Positions 45,613 to 55,684 of a stretch of 64,000 bases of DNA are shown in pieces. The notes below the pieces were generated by a model that ran no database searches, had not been told where the DNA came from, and saw nothing but the letters and a program-made list of their open reading frames with translations. Made by a program: the position numbers and the translations under genes. This stretch comes from Marinobacterium arenosum (lineage in GTDB: Bacteria > Pseudomonadota > Gammaproteobacteria > Pseudomonadales > Balneatricaceae): positions 159,373 to 223,372 of the forward strand of contig NZ_JAILYN010000001.1 of the NCBI RefSeq assembly GCF_019795155.1, written 5' to 3'. Within the stretch, counting starts at the first letter, position 1. The number at the start of each line of letters is the position of its first letter.

Positions 45613-46695
45613 TCAGACCTGCAACGCAGCCACCACCGCATCGCCCATCTCGGCGGTGCTGACCTTGCGGGTGCCTTCGGACCAGATATCCGCGGTACGC
45701 AGCCCCTGATCCAGTACCGCATCGACCGCCTGCTCGATCTTCACGGCGGCCTCTTCCATACCCAGCGAGTGGCGCAACATCATCGCTGCGGACACGATCA
45801 TCGCCAGCGGGTTGGCGATGCCCTGGCCGGCAATATCCGGCGCCGAACCGTGGCAGGGCTCGTACATGCCCTTGCCATTTACATCCAGCGACGCGGACGG
45901 CAGCATGCCGATAGAACCGGTCAGCATCGCCGCGGCGTCGGACAGGATGTCACCGAACATATTGCCGGTCACCATCACGTCGAACTGCTTCGGCGCCCGC
46001 ACCAGCTGCATCGCGGCGTTGTCGACGTACATGTGCGACAGCTCCACTTCCGGGTACTCCTTGGCCAGATCTTCCATCACCTCGCGCCACAGCATGGTCA
46101 CTTCCAGCACGTTGGCCTTATCGACCGAGCACAGACGCTTGCCGCGCTTCATCGCCGCTTCGAAGGCGACCCGACCGATGCGGCGGATCTCCTCTTCGTC
46201 GTAGACGTAGGTGTTGTAGCCTTCGCGTACACCGTTTTCCTTGGTGCGAATGCCGCGCGGCTCACCGAAGTAGATACCGCCGGTCAGCTCGCGCACGATC
46301 AGGATATCCAGACCGGACACCACTTCCGGCTTCAGCGAGGATGCATCGGCCAGCTGCGGGCTCAGGATCGCCGGACGCAGATTGCCGAACAGGTCCAGTC
46401 CGGAACGGATCTTCAGCAGACCGCCCTTCTCCGGCCGTTCCGCCGGCGGCAGGTTGTCCCATTTCGGGCCGCCCACCGCGCCCAGCAGGATCGCATCGGC
46501 CGCCTGGCACTTGGCCCAGGTGTCCTCCGGCAGCGCTTTACCGGCGGCATCGATTGCCGCACCGCCGACCAGCGCTTCATCCAGTTCCAGCCCCAGACCA
46601 AACTGATCGTTGACCACATTGAGAACCTTGCGCGCCTCGGCGGCGATCTCCGGACCGATGCCGTCACCCGGCAACAGCAGAACCTTCTTCGTCAT
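45613..46695 (-). CDS. leuB: 3-isopropylmalate dehydrogenase LeuB
   Basis: LeuB oxidatively decarboxylates 3-isopropylmalate with NAD+ in leucine synthesis. The protein is 360 residues. It has [13 protein letters not shown], the catalytic Tyr/Lys region [52 protein letters not shown] and the NAD loop [15 protein letters not shown]. It follows leuD after 190 bases that contain a small hairpin (46766-46782), so it may be partly independent. Confidence 0.97.
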   Translation of the reverse strand: MTKKVLLLPGDGIGPEIAAEARKVLNVVNDQFGLGLELDEALVGGAAIDAAGKALPEDTWAKCQAADAILLGAVGGPKWDNLPPAERPEKGGLLKIRSGLDLFGNLRPAILSPQLADASSLKPEVVSGLDILIVRELTGGIYFGEPRGIRTKENGVREGYNTYVYDEEEIRRIGRVAFEAAMKRGKRLCSVDKANVLEVTMLWREVMEDLAKEYPEVELSHMYVDNAAMQLVRAPKQFDVMVTGNMFGDILSDAAAMLTGSIGMLPSASLDVNGKGMYEPCHGSAPDIAGQGIANPLAMIVSAAMMLRHSLGMEEAAVKIEQAVDAVLDQGLRTADIWSEGTRKVSTAEMGDAVVAALQV

Positions 46696-46885
46696 GACTC
46701 TATTCCTCTGAATCTGTTCCCCGGCCGGTGCGCTTCCCGCGCTGTTCCGGCCTGATGCAAAGCGTCACCGCCCACGGCGGTGCGCTTTTTTATTCGTTAT
46801 CTATTCAACTCACTCTTGCCGGCTGTTTTATGTCAGCCCGCTTTTTTATGTCAGCCTATTATCCGGCTTTGTAGCTTACAGCTTA

Positions 46886-47536
46886 TTATTCGTGGATCGC
46901 ATCGAACAGCCAGGGCGCTTCGGCCCGACGGCGCTGTTCGTAGGCTTTGATATCGTCAGCATGCTGCAGGGTCAGACCGATATCGTCCAGTCCGTTCAGC
47001 AGACAATGCTTACGAAAACCGTCGATATCAAAAGCCATTTCGGTATCGGTCGGCGTTACCACCAGCTGGCGCTCCAGATCGATGGTCAGCTGATAGCCTT
47101 CGCTGGCGGCCACTTCCTCGAACAACTGATCAACCTGCGCTTCGTCCAGCACGATCGGCAGCAGGCCGTTCTTGAAGCAGTTGTTGTAGAAAATCTCGGC
47201 AAAGCTCGGCGCAATCACGCTGCGGATACCGAAATCATCCAGTGCCCAGGGCGCGTGCTCGCGGCTGGAACCGCAGCCGAAGTTCTCGCGCGCCAACAGC
47301 ACGCTGGTGCCCTGGTAGCGCGGCTGGTTCAGCACGAAATCCGGATTCAGCGGGCGGCCGCTGCAATCCTGGTCCGGCTGACCTTCATCCAGGTAGCGCA
47401 GTTCGTCGAACAGGTTCTTGCCGAAGCCGGACCGTTTGATCGATTTCAGGAACTGCTTCGGAATGATCATATCGGTATCGACGTTGGCGCGGTCCAGCGG
47501 AGCGGCGATCCCGGTGTGCTGATTGAATTTTTTCAT
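46886..47536 (-). CDS. leuD: 3-isopropylmalate dehydratase small subunit LeuD
   Basis: This swivel-domain subunit of isopropylmalate isomerase has 216 residues. It begins [22 protein letters not shown] and shows [26 protein letters not shown] and [28 protein letters not shown] 47536 has GGAGGAG seven bases upstream; the open frame to 47599 overlaps leuC and is not needed. It follows leuC by 19 bases. Confidence 0.96.
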   Translation of the reverse strand: MKKFNQHTGIAAPLDRANVDTDMIIPKQFLKSIKRSGFGKNLFDELRYLDEGQPDQDCSGRPLNPDFVLNQPRYQGTSVLLARENFGCGSSREHAPWALDDFGIRSVIAPSFAEIFYNNCFKNGLLPIVLDEAQVDQLFEEVAASEGYQLTIDLERQLVVTPTDTEMAFDIDGFRKHCLLNGLDDIGLTLQHADDIKAYEQRRRAEAPWLFDAIHE

Positions 47537-47555
47537 TGTCGCTCTCCTCCCGACC

Positions 47556-48977
47556 TTAGTGTTTGACGAACTCGCGCACATCGACGAAGTGGCCGGCAAT
47601 CGCTGCCGCCGCCGCCATCGCCGGGCTGACCAGGTGGGTCCGGCCGCCGAAGCCCTGACGGCCCTCGAAGTTACGGTTGGAGGTGGAAGCGCAGTGCTCG
47701 CCCGGGCCCAGCTTATCCGGGTTCATCGCCAGGCACATGGAGCAACCCGGCTCGCGCCACTCGAGGCCCGCTTCGACAAAGATCTTGTCGAGCCCCTCCT
47801 GCTCGGCCTGCGCCTTGACCAGACCAGACCCCGGCACCACCAACGCCTGGATGATATTGTCGGCCACCTTCTTGCCCTTCACCACTGCGGCCGCTTCGCG
47901 CAGGTCCTCGATACGGGAGTTAGTGCAGGAGCCGATGAACACCCGATCCAGCTTGATATCGGTGATCTTCTGGTCGGCCTGCAGGCCCATGTATTTCAGC
48001 GCACGATTGATGCCGTCCACCTTCACCTGATCATCTTCATTGGCCGGATTCGGCACGGTTTCGCTGACGCCGACCACCATCTCCGGCGAGGTCCCCCAGG
48101 TTACCTGCGGCTCGATCTCCTCGGCCCGGATCTCGATCACGCTGTCGAACTCGGCATCGTCATCGGAGACCAGATCCTGCCAGGCTGCGACCGCCGCATC
48201 CCACTGCGCCCCCTTCGGCGCAAACGGGCGGCCGTTGACGTAATCGATGGTGGTCTGGTCGACCGCCACCAGGCCGACACGGGCGCCGGCTTCGATCGCC
48301 ATGTTGCAGACGGTCATACGACCTTCCATGGACATGTTACGGAACACCTCACCACCGAACTCGATCGCGTAGCCGGTACCACCCGCGGTGCCGATCACGC
48401 CGATCACGTGCAGGATCACATCCTTCGGCGTGACACCGGCACCCAGCTGACCGTCCACGCGTACCAGCATGTTCTTCATCTTCTTGGTGATCAGGCACTG
48501 GGTGGCCAGCACATGTTCCACCTCGGAGGTGCCGATGCCGTGCGCCAGTGCGCCCAGTGCGCCCAGCGTGGCGGTGTGGGAGTCACCGCAGACGGCGGTT
48601 ACGCCCGGCAAGATCGCGCCCTGCTCCGGCGCCATGACGTGCACGATACCCTGACGGTGGTCATTCATCTTGAACTCGAGAATGCCGAAATCATCGCAGT
48701 TTGAATCCAGCGTTTTCACCTGGATCTTGGACACCGGGTCCTTGATCTCGTCGACACCACCGGAACGCTCGGTGGTCGGTACGTTGTGGTCCGGGGTCGC
48801 GATGTTGGCATCAATGCGCCAGGGCTGACGGCCCGCCAAGCGCAACCCTTCAAATGCCTGGGGCGAGGTCACCTCGTGCAGAACCTGACGGTCGATATAG
48901 AGCAACGCACTGCCGTCTTCGTTCATACGCACCAGATGGGCGTCGAACAACTTGTCATAGAGGGTCTTGCCAGCCAT
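47556..48977 (-). CDS. leuC: 3-isopropylmalate dehydratase large subunit LeuC
   Basis: This aconitase-like subunit carries the 4Fe-4S cluster and interconverts 2- and 3-isopropylmalate. The protein is 473 residues, starting [16 protein letters not shown] at ATG 48977 with GGAG nine bases upstream. [45 protein letters not shown] and the cluster Cys pair in [13 protein letters not shown] are clear. It is the first gene of leuCDB and is divergent from a LysR gene, as in Pseudomonas. Confidence 0.97.
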   Translation of the reverse strand: MAGKTLYDKLFDAHLVRMNEDGSALLYIDRQVLHEVTSPQAFEGLRLAGRQPWRIDANIATPDHNVPTTERSGGVDEIKDPVSKIQVKTLDSNCDDFGILEFKMNDHRQGIVHVMAPEQGAILPGVTAVCGDSHTATLGALGALAHGIGTSEVEHVLATQCLITKKMKNMLVRVDGQLGAGVTPKDVILHVIGVIGTAGGTGYAIEFGGEVFRNMSMEGRMTVCNMAIEAGARVGLVAVDQTTIDYVNGRPFAPKGAQWDAAVAAWQDLVSDDDAEFDSVIEIRAEEIEPQVTWGTSPEMVVGVSETVPNPANEDDQVKVDGINRALKYMGLQADQKITDIKLDRVFIGSCTNSRIEDLREAAAVVKGKKVADNIIQALVVPGSGLVKAQAEQEGLDKIFVEAGLEWREPGCSMCLAMNPDKLGPGEHCASTSNRNFEGRQGFGGRTHLVSPAMAAAAAIAGHFVDVREFVKH

Positions 48978-49117
48978 TGAAACGATCTCCATCGGTTGGG
49001 GTGCCACGCTGCTCGGCGCGACACTGAATCAAGCATTACAAACAGCCTTGTCTTTATTGTGGGTTCATCCTATTGCAGGTGCACACTTAACACAAATTCA
49101 TATTTTTTATAGATTAG

Positions 49118-49132
49118 ATTCCGAATAGGAAT
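49118..49132. promoter_or_regulatory. LysR-type operator (T-N11-A) in the leuC-lysR intergenic region
   Basis: ATTCC (49118-49122), five bases, and GGAAT (49128-49132) form a perfect dyad that fits the LysR T-N11-A rule. It ends 19 bases before the regulator's ATG and 141 bases from leuC, so it suits autoregulation and leucine-operon control. Confidence 0.6.
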
Positions 49133-49151
49133 ACCAAAAGAGGAGTCCGCC

Positions 49152-50033
49152 ATGGACACCCACACCCTGCATGCCTTCGTTACCGTCGCCGAACAGGGCT
49201 CGTTCTCCGCTGCCGCCGACAAGCTGTTCCTGACCCAGTCGGCGATCAGCAAGCGGGTCGCCCAGCTGGAGGAGCAGCTCGGCAACCGGCTGTTCGACCG
49301 GATCGGCCGCACCATCTCGTTGACCGAGGCCGGCCAGGCGCTGCTGCCGCGCGCCCGCAAGATCCTACTGGAACTTGACGACGCCCGCCGCACGCTGGGC
49401 AACCTGTCCGGTACCGTCAGCGGCACCCTGTCGCTGGCCGCCAGCCACCATATCAGCCTGCACCGGCTGCCACCGATCCTGCGCCGCTTCAGCCTCGACT
49501 ACCCGTCGGTGCAGTTGGACCTGCGCTTCGACGAATCGGAGATCGCCTACGAGGGGGTGTTGCGCGGCGAATTGGAGCTGGCGCTGATCACCCTGGCGCC
49601 GCACCCGGACCGCAATATCCTCAGCCGGGCGGTCTGGCAGGACCGGCTCTGCTATGTCGCCTCCCCCGATCACCCGCTGGCCAATCGCGGCCGGTTGGAA
49701 CTGGATGAGCTGACCGATTACACCGCCATCCTGCCCGGCGAGCAGACCTTCACCCGCGAACTGGTCGGCCAGCTGTTCCAAAAACGGGGCCTGTCGCTCT
49801 CTGTCGCAATGTCGACAAATTATCTCGATACCATCCGCATGATGGTCAGCATCGGGCTGGGCTGGAGCCTGCTGCCGGAGACCATGCTCGGCGACGACCT
49901 GCAGGTACTGGAGGTCAACGCCGAGCCGGTCTATCGCCAGCTGGGCTACATCCACCACCGCAACCGGACCTTGTCCAACGCCGCCAACCGGCTGGTCGAG
50001 CTGCTGACGGCGGCTGGCAGCAGTGCCAATTGA
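49152..50033 (+). CDS. LysR family regulator divergent from leuC
   Basis: This 293-residue regulator has an N-terminal winged helix (HTLHAFVTVAEQGSFSAAADKLFLTQSAISKRVAQLEEQLGNRLFDR) and a CysB-like effector domain (about 90-290). The divergent position next to leuCDB is kept in Pseudomonas (PA3122-like, from memory), which suggests control of leucine genes or a neighbouring metabolic sensor. A perfect T-N11-A dyad lies just upstream of it. The effector is unknown. Confidence 0.9.
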   Translation: MDTHTLHAFVTVAEQGSFSAAADKLFLTQSAISKRVAQLEEQLGNRLFDRIGRTISLTEAGQALLPRARKILLELDDARRTLGNLSGTVSGTLSLAASHHISLHRLPPILRRFSLDYPSVQLDLRFDESEIAYEGVLRGELELALITLAPHPDRNILSRAVWQDRLCYVASPDHPLANRGRLELDELTDYTAILPGEQTFTRELVGQLFQKRGLSLSVAMSTNYLDTIRMMVSIGLGWSLLPETMLGDDLQVLEVNAEPVYRQLGYIHHRNRTLSNAANRLVELLTAAGSSAN

Positions 50034-50095
50034 CCGGCAGTACAGGTAAACTGGGCGCAAGCAACAAGGAGCGGATACGCGAAGGAGGCGGCCCG

Positions 50096-51085
50096 TTGGC
50101 AGACAACCTGAATGAGCAGATGGAACGCTGGCTGGAGGCCCAGAAAGCATTCTGGCAGGCGTTGCAGTCCAACACCTCGGTACAACGACCGGAGGACTGG
50201 GCGGCGTTTGTCAGCCGTTACCAGCGCGCCTTCGGCGACGCCCTGCCCGGCAATCTCAATCAGCTGCTGTCACTGCTCAGCGCCCAGGCCAACCAGTTCA
50301 CCCGCTTTGGCGAGCAGTTGCTGCGTCAGTTGCAGCGAGGCGACACCCCCGCCATCAAGGAGACCGTTGCCGCCTTCAGCCAGTATATGCAGCAGCAGAG
50401 CGCCGAACTGCTGACTAAGCGATGGCAGCTGCCGGAACAGTTCGGTGCGCTGTTCAAGAGCCACAGCTTCCGCGACGACCTGTTGCTGGACAATCCCTTC
50501 ATCCACGGTCTTAACAGCTTGCTGGATAGCCCCGCGGTCGGCGCCAATCACCAACTGCAGCAAGACCTGCGTGAAACCAGCCGACTGCTGAGCGAGTACC
50601 AGCAGGCCTTGCGCGACTATATCCAGCACTACGACCAGATCGGCCAGACCGCCTGCCAGCGGTTGCTGGAGGGGTTGGCGGACTGCGAACCGCCGATCGA
50701 CAGCCTGAACGAACTGCATGAACTCTGGGTCGCCTGTTACGAATCGGCCTATTCGGACACCGCCTTCAGCGACGACTACCAGCGCGCCCATGGCCGGATC
50801 AGCAACGCCCTGATGAAACTGCGTCAACACGCCCATCAGGTGCGCGACCGTCACCTGGAAAGCGCCGGGATGGTCAGCCGGCAGAGTATCGACAGCTTGG
50901 CCCACCAACAACATCAGCTGCGCAAACAGGTACGCCGCCAGGCGCGCGAGCTGACCGAACTGCGCCAGCAACTGGCCCGCCAGCAAGCGAATCCCTGGCA
51001 ACCGCTGATCGATACCCTGCGTGACGAAGTCAAGGCTCTGCGTGAAGAGCTGACGCAACTGCGGCACAGTGGCGATAAGGAATAA
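50096..51085 (+). CDS. phaE: Class III PHA synthase subunit PhaE
   Basis: PhaE is the non-catalytic partner that activates and stabilises PhaC in class III polyhydroxyalkanoate synthases. The 329-residue protein is helical and hydrophilic, with the PhaE stretches QMERWLEAQKAFWQAL, DNPFIHGLNSLL, SLNELHELWVACYESAY and a C-terminal coiled coil (ELTELRQQLARQQ). TTG 50096 is taken as the start because GGAGG lies seven bases before it; the in-frame ATG at 50030 has no site. Its stop overlaps the first ATG of phaC. The family is poorly conserved, so the call leans on the phaC neighbour. Confidence 0.85.
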   Translation: MADNLNEQMERWLEAQKAFWQALQSNTSVQRPEDWAAFVSRYQRAFGDALPGNLNQLLSLLSAQANQFTRFGEQLLRQLQRGDTPAIKETVAAFSQYMQQQSAELLTKRWQLPEQFGALFKSHSFRDDLLLDNPFIHGLNSLLDSPAVGANHQLQQDLRETSRLLSEYQQALRDYIQHYDQIGQTACQRLLEGLADCEPPIDSLNELHELWVACYESAYSDTAFSDDYQRAHGRISNALMKLRQHAHQVRDRHLESAGMVSRQSIDSLAHQQHQLRKQVRRQARELTELRQQLARQQANPWQPLIDTLRDEVKALREELTQLRHSGDKE

Positions 51086-51087
51086 TG

Positions 51088-52152
51088 ATGAAGGGATTGA
51101 AGCTGGACCCGACCACCCTGAACGCCGAGCTGCTGACCTTCAATACCAAACTGGTACAGAGCTGCCGCACCCTACTGGAGATCGACCAGGTGGATACCTG
51201 GCAGACACCGAAAACCGAGATCTACCGGCAGGACAAGCTGCGCCTCTACCACTGCCCGGCCCAATCCGATAACAAGACCGCAACGCCGCTGCTGATCTGC
51301 TACGCGCTGGTCAACCGGATCTACATGGTGGACCTGGAACCGCAGCGCTCGCTGCTGCGCCGGCTGGTCGAAGCCGGCCACGAGGTCTACCTGATCGATT
51401 GGGGCTATCCGGATGCCGCCGACCGTTATCTGGATCTGGACGACTACGTCAACGATTACCTGGACAGCTGCGTCGACCAGGTGCGCAGCCACGCCGGCTG
51501 CGAGCAGGTCAACCTACTGGGCATCTGCCAGGGCGGTACCCTGGGGCTGTGCTATACCGCCCTGCAGCCGAAAAAGATCAACAACCTGATCACCATGGTA
51601 ACGCCGGTCGACTTCCACACCGACGACAACCTGCTGGCCAAGCTGTCGCAGTATGTCGATATCGACCTGGCGGTAGACACCTACGGCAATATCCCCGGCG
51701 AGTTCCTCAACGACAGTTACAACGCGCTGCTACCGATGCGGCTCGGCGTGCAGAAGAACCTGCTGATGCCCAACCAGTTGGCCGACCGCGACAGCGCATT
51801 GTCATTCCTGCGCATGGAGCAGTGGATCTACGACAGCCCGGACCAGGCCGGCGAGGCGTTCCGCGAGTTCGTGCAGCAGTTCTTCCGGGAGAACCGGCTG
51901 ATCAGCGGCAATGCCATGATCGGCGACCAGCCGGTCGACCTGCAGCGAATCGACCACCCGGTGCTGAACATCTACGGCACCTTCGACCACCTGGTGCCGC
52001 CCTCCGCCTCGATTCCGCTACAGGACTGCATCGCCAGCAGCGACTACCAGGCGCTGGCGATCGACTCCGGCCATATCGGGGTGTTCGTCAGCGGCAAATC
52101 GCAACACCAGGTGGCGCCGGCGATCGACCGCTGGTTGCGGGCGAGGGACTGA
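51088..52152 (+). CDS. phaC: Class III poly(R)-hydroxyalkanoate synthase subunit PhaC
   Basis: PhaC polymerises short-chain 3-hydroxyacyl-CoA. The 354-residue alpha/beta-hydrolase has the lipase-like box GICQGG with catalytic Cys147, Asp300 (GTFDHLVPP) and His329 (DSGHIGVFV), one or two residues from their places in the Allochromatium class III enzyme. The length is that of class III, not the 560-residue class I. Two in-frame ATGs exist (51085 and 51088); the second has better spacing from AAGGA. With phaE this makes a minimal storage-polymer operon; phaA, phaB and phasin genes are not in the window. Confidence 0.93.
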   Translation: MKGLKLDPTTLNAELLTFNTKLVQSCRTLLEIDQVDTWQTPKTEIYRQDKLRLYHCPAQSDNKTATPLLICYALVNRIYMVDLEPQRSLLRRLVEAGHEVYLIDWGYPDAADRYLDLDDYVNDYLDSCVDQVRSHAGCEQVNLLGICQGGTLGLCYTALQPKKINNLITMVTPVDFHTDDNLLAKLSQYVDIDLAVDTYGNIPGEFLNDSYNALLPMRLGVQKNLLMPNQLADRDSALSFLRMEQWIYDSPDQAGEAFREFVQQFFRENRLISGNAMIGDQPVDLQRIDHPVLNIYGTFDHLVPPSASIPLQDCIASSDYQALAIDSGHIGVFVSGKSQHQVAPAIDRWLRARD

Positions 52153-52160
52153 TAAGAAGC

Positions 52161-52190
52161 GCTTCAAGCGGCAAGCTTCAAGCGGCAAGC
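52161..52190. repeat. 14-bp tandem duplication after phaC
   Basis: GCTTCAAGCGGCAA occurs twice in a row (52161-52174 and 52175-52188) followed by GC. Such CAAGC/GCTTG-rich strings are common as dispersed intergenic repeats in gammaproteobacteria; only this copy was seen here. Confidence 0.6.
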
Positions 52191-52334
52191 TACTCATCTA
52201 ACCGAAATGCTTGATACGAACGACAGGAACGAGGGGATCGCCGCGGGGGGAGCCTCTCACTTGCTATCACCCGGCCGGGGAATACCCTGTAATCCACTAC
52301 TTCGAAGCTTTCCCGCCAAGTCACGAAGAACCGT

Positions 52335-53276
52335 TTATTCCTCAACGGCCGGGTCCAATGCCCCATCCGCTTCGGCGGCAATACGCGACAGCAGCCACTG
52401 GCGAAAGCATACCACGCCGGGTTTCGGCCGCGACTGGGGGACGGACGGCTCCAGCATGTAGAATTGCGAGGTGGTCGCCAAAGTGGTGTCCACCGGGGTC
52501 ACCAGCAGCCCGCTGGCCAGATAATCGTCCACCAGGTTGGCCCAGGCCAGGGCCAGCCCCTGACCGTTCAACGCCGACTGGATCACCAGCGGATAGTTGT
52601 TGATCTTCAGTCGCCGGGCCGGCTCGGCCGGCTGCGGCAGGCCGCACTGCTCAAACCAGTCCGACCAGTTGACCCACTCCTCCTTCACATCGAGCGCCAA
52701 CAGGGTGCCGCTCGCCAGTTTTTGCGGGTCCCGCAGTTCCGGATGTTTATCCAGGTAGGCGGGACTGCAAACCGGGAATATGGTTTCGCTGAACAGCGGT
52801 GTCACCAGCAGGTCCTGCGGCGGCGTTCGGCAGTAGAACAGTGCGATATCGAACTCGTTCTGCCGGACGTCACGCAGGTTGTCCACCGCCAGAATACGCA
52901 CGTCGACCTCCGGGTACTGCTCCTGAAACTCGCTGAATCGCGGCAGCAGCCAGAACGAGGCCATGGCGTTGGTGGTGACCACGGTGACCTGCTTGTCGCC
53001 CTGCCACTGCAGGATATCGCCGGTGGCGCCGGCCAGCAGCAGTAGCGCCTGTTGCACGCTGTCGTAATAGTCGGCACCGGTCTCTGACAGATGCAACACC
53101 CGCTTGTCGCGGATGAACAGCGCCCGCCCCAGGTAATCCTCCAGATGGCGCACCTGGCGGCTGATCGCCCCCTGGGTGACGCTCAGTTCATCCGCCGCGC
53201 GGGTGAAGCTCAGGTGACGGGCGGCGGCTTCGAAGGCCACCAGGCTGTTCAATGGTGGTAACGGCTTGATACGCAT
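52335..53276 (-). CDS. LysR family regulator, GcvA-like
   Basis: This 313-residue regulator has the GcvA-type N-terminus PLPPLNSLVAFEAAARHLSFTRAADELSVTQGAISRQVRHLEDYLG, which is the HTH, followed by a periplasmic-binding-like effector domain. GcvA-like proteins often control amino-acid or betaine catabolism. It lies downstream of the BCCT gene on the same strand and 2.4 kb from the Rieske gene cluster, so it is one candidate regulator of that cluster; no operator was identified. Confidence 0.9.
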   Translation of the reverse strand: MRIKPLPPLNSLVAFEAAARHLSFTRAADELSVTQGAISRQVRHLEDYLGRALFIRDKRVLHLSETGADYYDSVQQALLLLAGATGDILQWQGDKQVTVVTTNAMASFWLLPRFSEFQEQYPEVDVRILAVDNLRDVRQNEFDIALFYCRTPPQDLLVTPLFSETIFPVCSPAYLDKHPELRDPQKLASGTLLALDVKEEWVNWSDWFEQCGLPQPAEPARRLKINNYPLVIQSALNGQGLALAWANLVDDYLASGLLVTPVDTTLATTSQFYMLEPSVPQSRPKPGVVCFRQWLLSRIAAEADGALDPAVEE

Positions 53277-53306
53277 CGCCTCACCCTCAACGCATCGTTT
53301 TAAAGT

Positions 53307-53333
53307 AAAAGCCCGCTGAAAGCTCAGCGGGCT
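53307..53333 (-). terminator. Terminator of the BCCT gene at 53400-55025
   Basis: A 10-bp perfect stem (AGCCCGCTGA 53310-53319 with 53324-53333, loop of four) is followed on the minus strand by TTTAC. It separates the BCCT gene from the LysR gene. Confidence 0.6.
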
Positions 53334-53399
53334 ATTATCGGCAATGATTGTCGTCTAATCCCGGTATTGCAATAGCGACACTACAAACTCAACGCGCAC

Positions 53400-55025
53400 T
53401 CAAGAGGATTGCGCCACCGGCCGCTGAGCCCGGACCAGATCGGCGGGATGGGGAATCGCCTCAGTGCGCAACGCCTTCATCAGCCCGATCGACATCAACA
53501 GGGTGAACACGGCGATCGGCAGGCCGGCTACAATGGCTGCGGTCTGTACTGTTTTCAAACCACCGGCATACAGCAGACCGCCGGCGATCAGTGCCTGCAT
53601 GGTCCCCCAGAGGATACGCAGCATCATCGGTGGCTCCTCGCTGCCGCGCGAGTTCAGCGTACTGAGAACCAGGGTGCCCGAATCCGACGAGGTGATGAAG
53701 TAGGTCGCCAGGAGCAGCGTCACCAGAATCATCAGCACCTGGCCCAGCATGCCCGAATCCAGCTTCTCGAACAGGGTGAACACCGCCGACGTCGTCTCCG
53801 CCTTGGTCGCCAGCAAGATATCGCCACCTTTGAACTCGGCGGCCTCCCCTACCAGCGTGCCCGCTTCAACCTGGGCCTGGTGGACGCTCCGGTCCTGCTG
53901 TTCGACCTTCAGTGCCGAGCCGCCGAACACCGACATCCAGATGAAGGTCACCAGGGTCGGCACGATCAGGGCGCCGGCGACCAGCTCACGGATGGTCCGG
54001 CCACGCGAGATCCGGGCGATGAACATGCCGACGAACGGCGACCAGGTCATCCACCAGGGCCAGTAGAACGCGGTCCACCAGTTCTGCCAGCCGCTGTTGT
54101 GCTGGGTATCGCTCCAGGTACTCAGCGCCACGATATTGCCCAGGTAATCGCCGGTGCTTTCCAGGAAGGTGTTCAGGATATAACGGGTGGGCCCGATCAT
54201 CAGCACCACCACCACCAGCACCACGGACAGCAGCATGTTCCACTCGGACAGGATTCGGATGCCGCGACCAACCCCGGAAATCACCGACAGTACCGCCAGG
54301 AAACTGATGATCGCAATCATCGCCAGCTGATTGGCCAGGCTGATCTCCAGTCCGAACACGGTGTTCAGGCCGGTGTTCATCTGAATCACCCCGAGCCCGA
54401 GCGACTGGGAGACACCGAAGGCGGTGATTGCCACGGTCAGGATATCGACGGTGTGGCCGATCGGCCCGTGGATACGGTCGCCGATCAGCGGGTAGAGCAC
54501 CGAACGCATGGTCAGCGGCAGGCCCTTGCGGTAGGCGAAGTAGGCCATCACCAGCGCCACGATGACGAAGATCGCCCAGGGGTGCAGCCCCCAGTGGAAG
54601 AAGGTCAGTCGCATCGCGGTGGTCGCCGCCTCGTCGCTGAGCCCCGTATCGGCAAAGGGATTGCCGGCGTAGTGCCACATCGGTTCCGCCACCGACCAGA
54701 AAATCAGGCCGATCCCCATACCGCCGCTGAACAGCATCGCCAGCCAGCCGCGGTAGCTGAACTCCGGTTGCTCGTCATCACGGCCGAGCCGGATATGGCC
54801 ATAGCGACTGCACATCAGGTAGATCAGCAGCGCCAGCACCCCGGTTACCAGGGTCAGATAAAACCATTTGAAGTTATTAAGAATGGTGTCGGAAACATCC
54901 TGAAAAAAAACGCCAGCTTCCTTGGCCATGACACCGCAGAAAATAACGAAACCAATCACCAGGATTTTGGAGGGTAAGGTTACCGCGAAGTCGACTCCAC
55001 GAAACAGACCGCTGTCAGTACGCAT
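53400..55025 (-). CDS. BCCT family transporter next to the Rieske cluster
   Basis: This 541-residue inner-membrane carrier has twelve predicted helices. It shows SGGMGIGLIFWSVAEPMWHYAG, FHWGLHPWAIFVIVALVMAYFAYRKGLP and the substrate-site helix FYWPWWMTWSPFVGMFIARISRGRTIREL. MGIGLIF again has the Gly form of the sodium-coupled carriers. A hydrophilic loop of about 40 residues follows GGSALKVEQQ. It is divergent from the Rieske oxygenase gene over 659 bases, which makes it the likely importer for the quaternary-ammonium or betaine substrate of that cluster. Confidence 0.92.
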   Translation of the reverse strand: MRTDSGLFRGVDFAVTLPSKILVIGFVIFCGVMAKEAGVFFQDVSDTILNNFKWFYLTLVTGVLALLIYLMCSRYGHIRLGRDDEQPEFSYRGWLAMLFSGGMGIGLIFWSVAEPMWHYAGNPFADTGLSDEAATTAMRLTFFHWGLHPWAIFVIVALVMAYFAYRKGLPLTMRSVLYPLIGDRIHGPIGHTVDILTVAITAFGVSQSLGLGVIQMNTGLNTVFGLEISLANQLAMIAIISFLAVLSVISGVGRGIRILSEWNMLLSVVLVVVVLMIGPTRYILNTFLESTGDYLGNIVALSTWSDTQHNSGWQNWWTAFYWPWWMTWSPFVGMFIARISRGRTIRELVAGALIVPTLVTFIWMSVFGGSALKVEQQDRSVHQAQVEAGTLVGEAAEFKGGDILLATKAETTSAVFTLFEKLDSGMLGQVLMILVTLLLATYFITSSDSGTLVLSTLNSRGSEEPPMMLRILWGTMQALIAGGLLYAGGLKTVQTAAIVAGLPIAVFTLLMSIGLMKALRTEAIPHPADLVRAQRPVAQSS

Positions 55026-55184
55026 CGCTCAAGTCTCCGTTGTTATTATTAGACAGACTTTTGTCACTTATTAATTCCCAACCGGCCGGCTGCGCAGTTA
55101 AGCCGTGCAGCCGGTGGCAGGCATTCGATCCAGCGAGGGGCAACCACAGCGCCACCGCCGAGGCCACGGATAGTGTTAAAAACA

Positions 55185-55198
55185 TTGATCTGCATCAA
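55185..55198. promoter_or_regulatory. FNR/Anr-type box
   Basis: TTGAT-CTGC-ATCAA is a perfect match to the FNR/Anr consensus TTGAT-N4-ATCAA. It lies 160 bases upstream of the minus-strand BCCT gene and 487 bases upstream of the Rieske gene. It is symmetric, so it may serve either side or a transcript in between. Confidence 0.6.
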
Positions 55199-55522
55199 AC
55201 GACTTTTCGGCATTCATTGCATGAGTTTTTGGAATGTATGCCTGATAGCTCCGGAACTGAGGCGGCAAGCGAGCATACCGCTCCCGTTGCCTCGCCCACT
55301 GCCGTCACTGCATCTAGAGCGGCCTACACGCCCTCGTAACCGATAGCTCGGAAACACGTTCTCTGTGCAGGGCCAATCAGATAAACACAGAGTTTTAATG
55401 GGGTTTATCAGGGAGCCTCAAGCAAAAAAGTCGCAGATGGATAACAGATGTCGCAACCAGAACAATCCCCGCCGGAAATAATCCGCTCAACGAATACGAT
55501 GAGTTTTTCTCATAACATTCCA

Positions 55523-55551
55523 GCCCAAAAATCGTTTGTTGGGCGGTTTTT
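55523..55551 (+). terminator. Orphan intrinsic terminator upstream of the Rieske gene
   Basis: GCCCAA (55523-55528) pairs with TTGGGC (55539-55544), with partial inner AA/TT pairing, and is followed by GG and T7. No plus-strand protein gene precedes it, so it could end a small RNA or act as a leader attenuator for the oxygenase cluster. Confidence 0.5.
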
Positions 55552-55684
55552 TTCCTCAGTAACATCCGCCTCAAGCGCTTCGGATCAATTGCACCGGAAA
55601 ATTCATTGACCGATGCCAATCAACCAACAAAAACCAATTAATTAAACCGCCCACCGGGGCGGCGCTTCAGGTGGAGAGTTTCCG

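Larger units (their letters stand above)
55026..55684. other. Divergent intergenic region between the BCCT and Rieske genes
   Basis: No protein gene is convincing in these 659 bases; short frames (for example a 74-residue minus-strand one at 55395-55619) lack ribosome sites. The region holds a perfect FNR/Anr-type box, a plus-strand hairpin with a T7 tail that follows no gene, a small ATGAG/CTCAT hairpin near 55500 and a 6-bp CCGCCC/GGGCGG hairpin (55647-55662) just before the Rieske ribosome site. Confidence 0.55.

Noticed and set aside
55395..55619. A 74-codon minus-strand open frame in the BCCT-Rieske gap
   Set aside because: No ribosome site and low-complexity composition; it overlaps the orphan terminator. 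A real small gene cannot be fully excluded.
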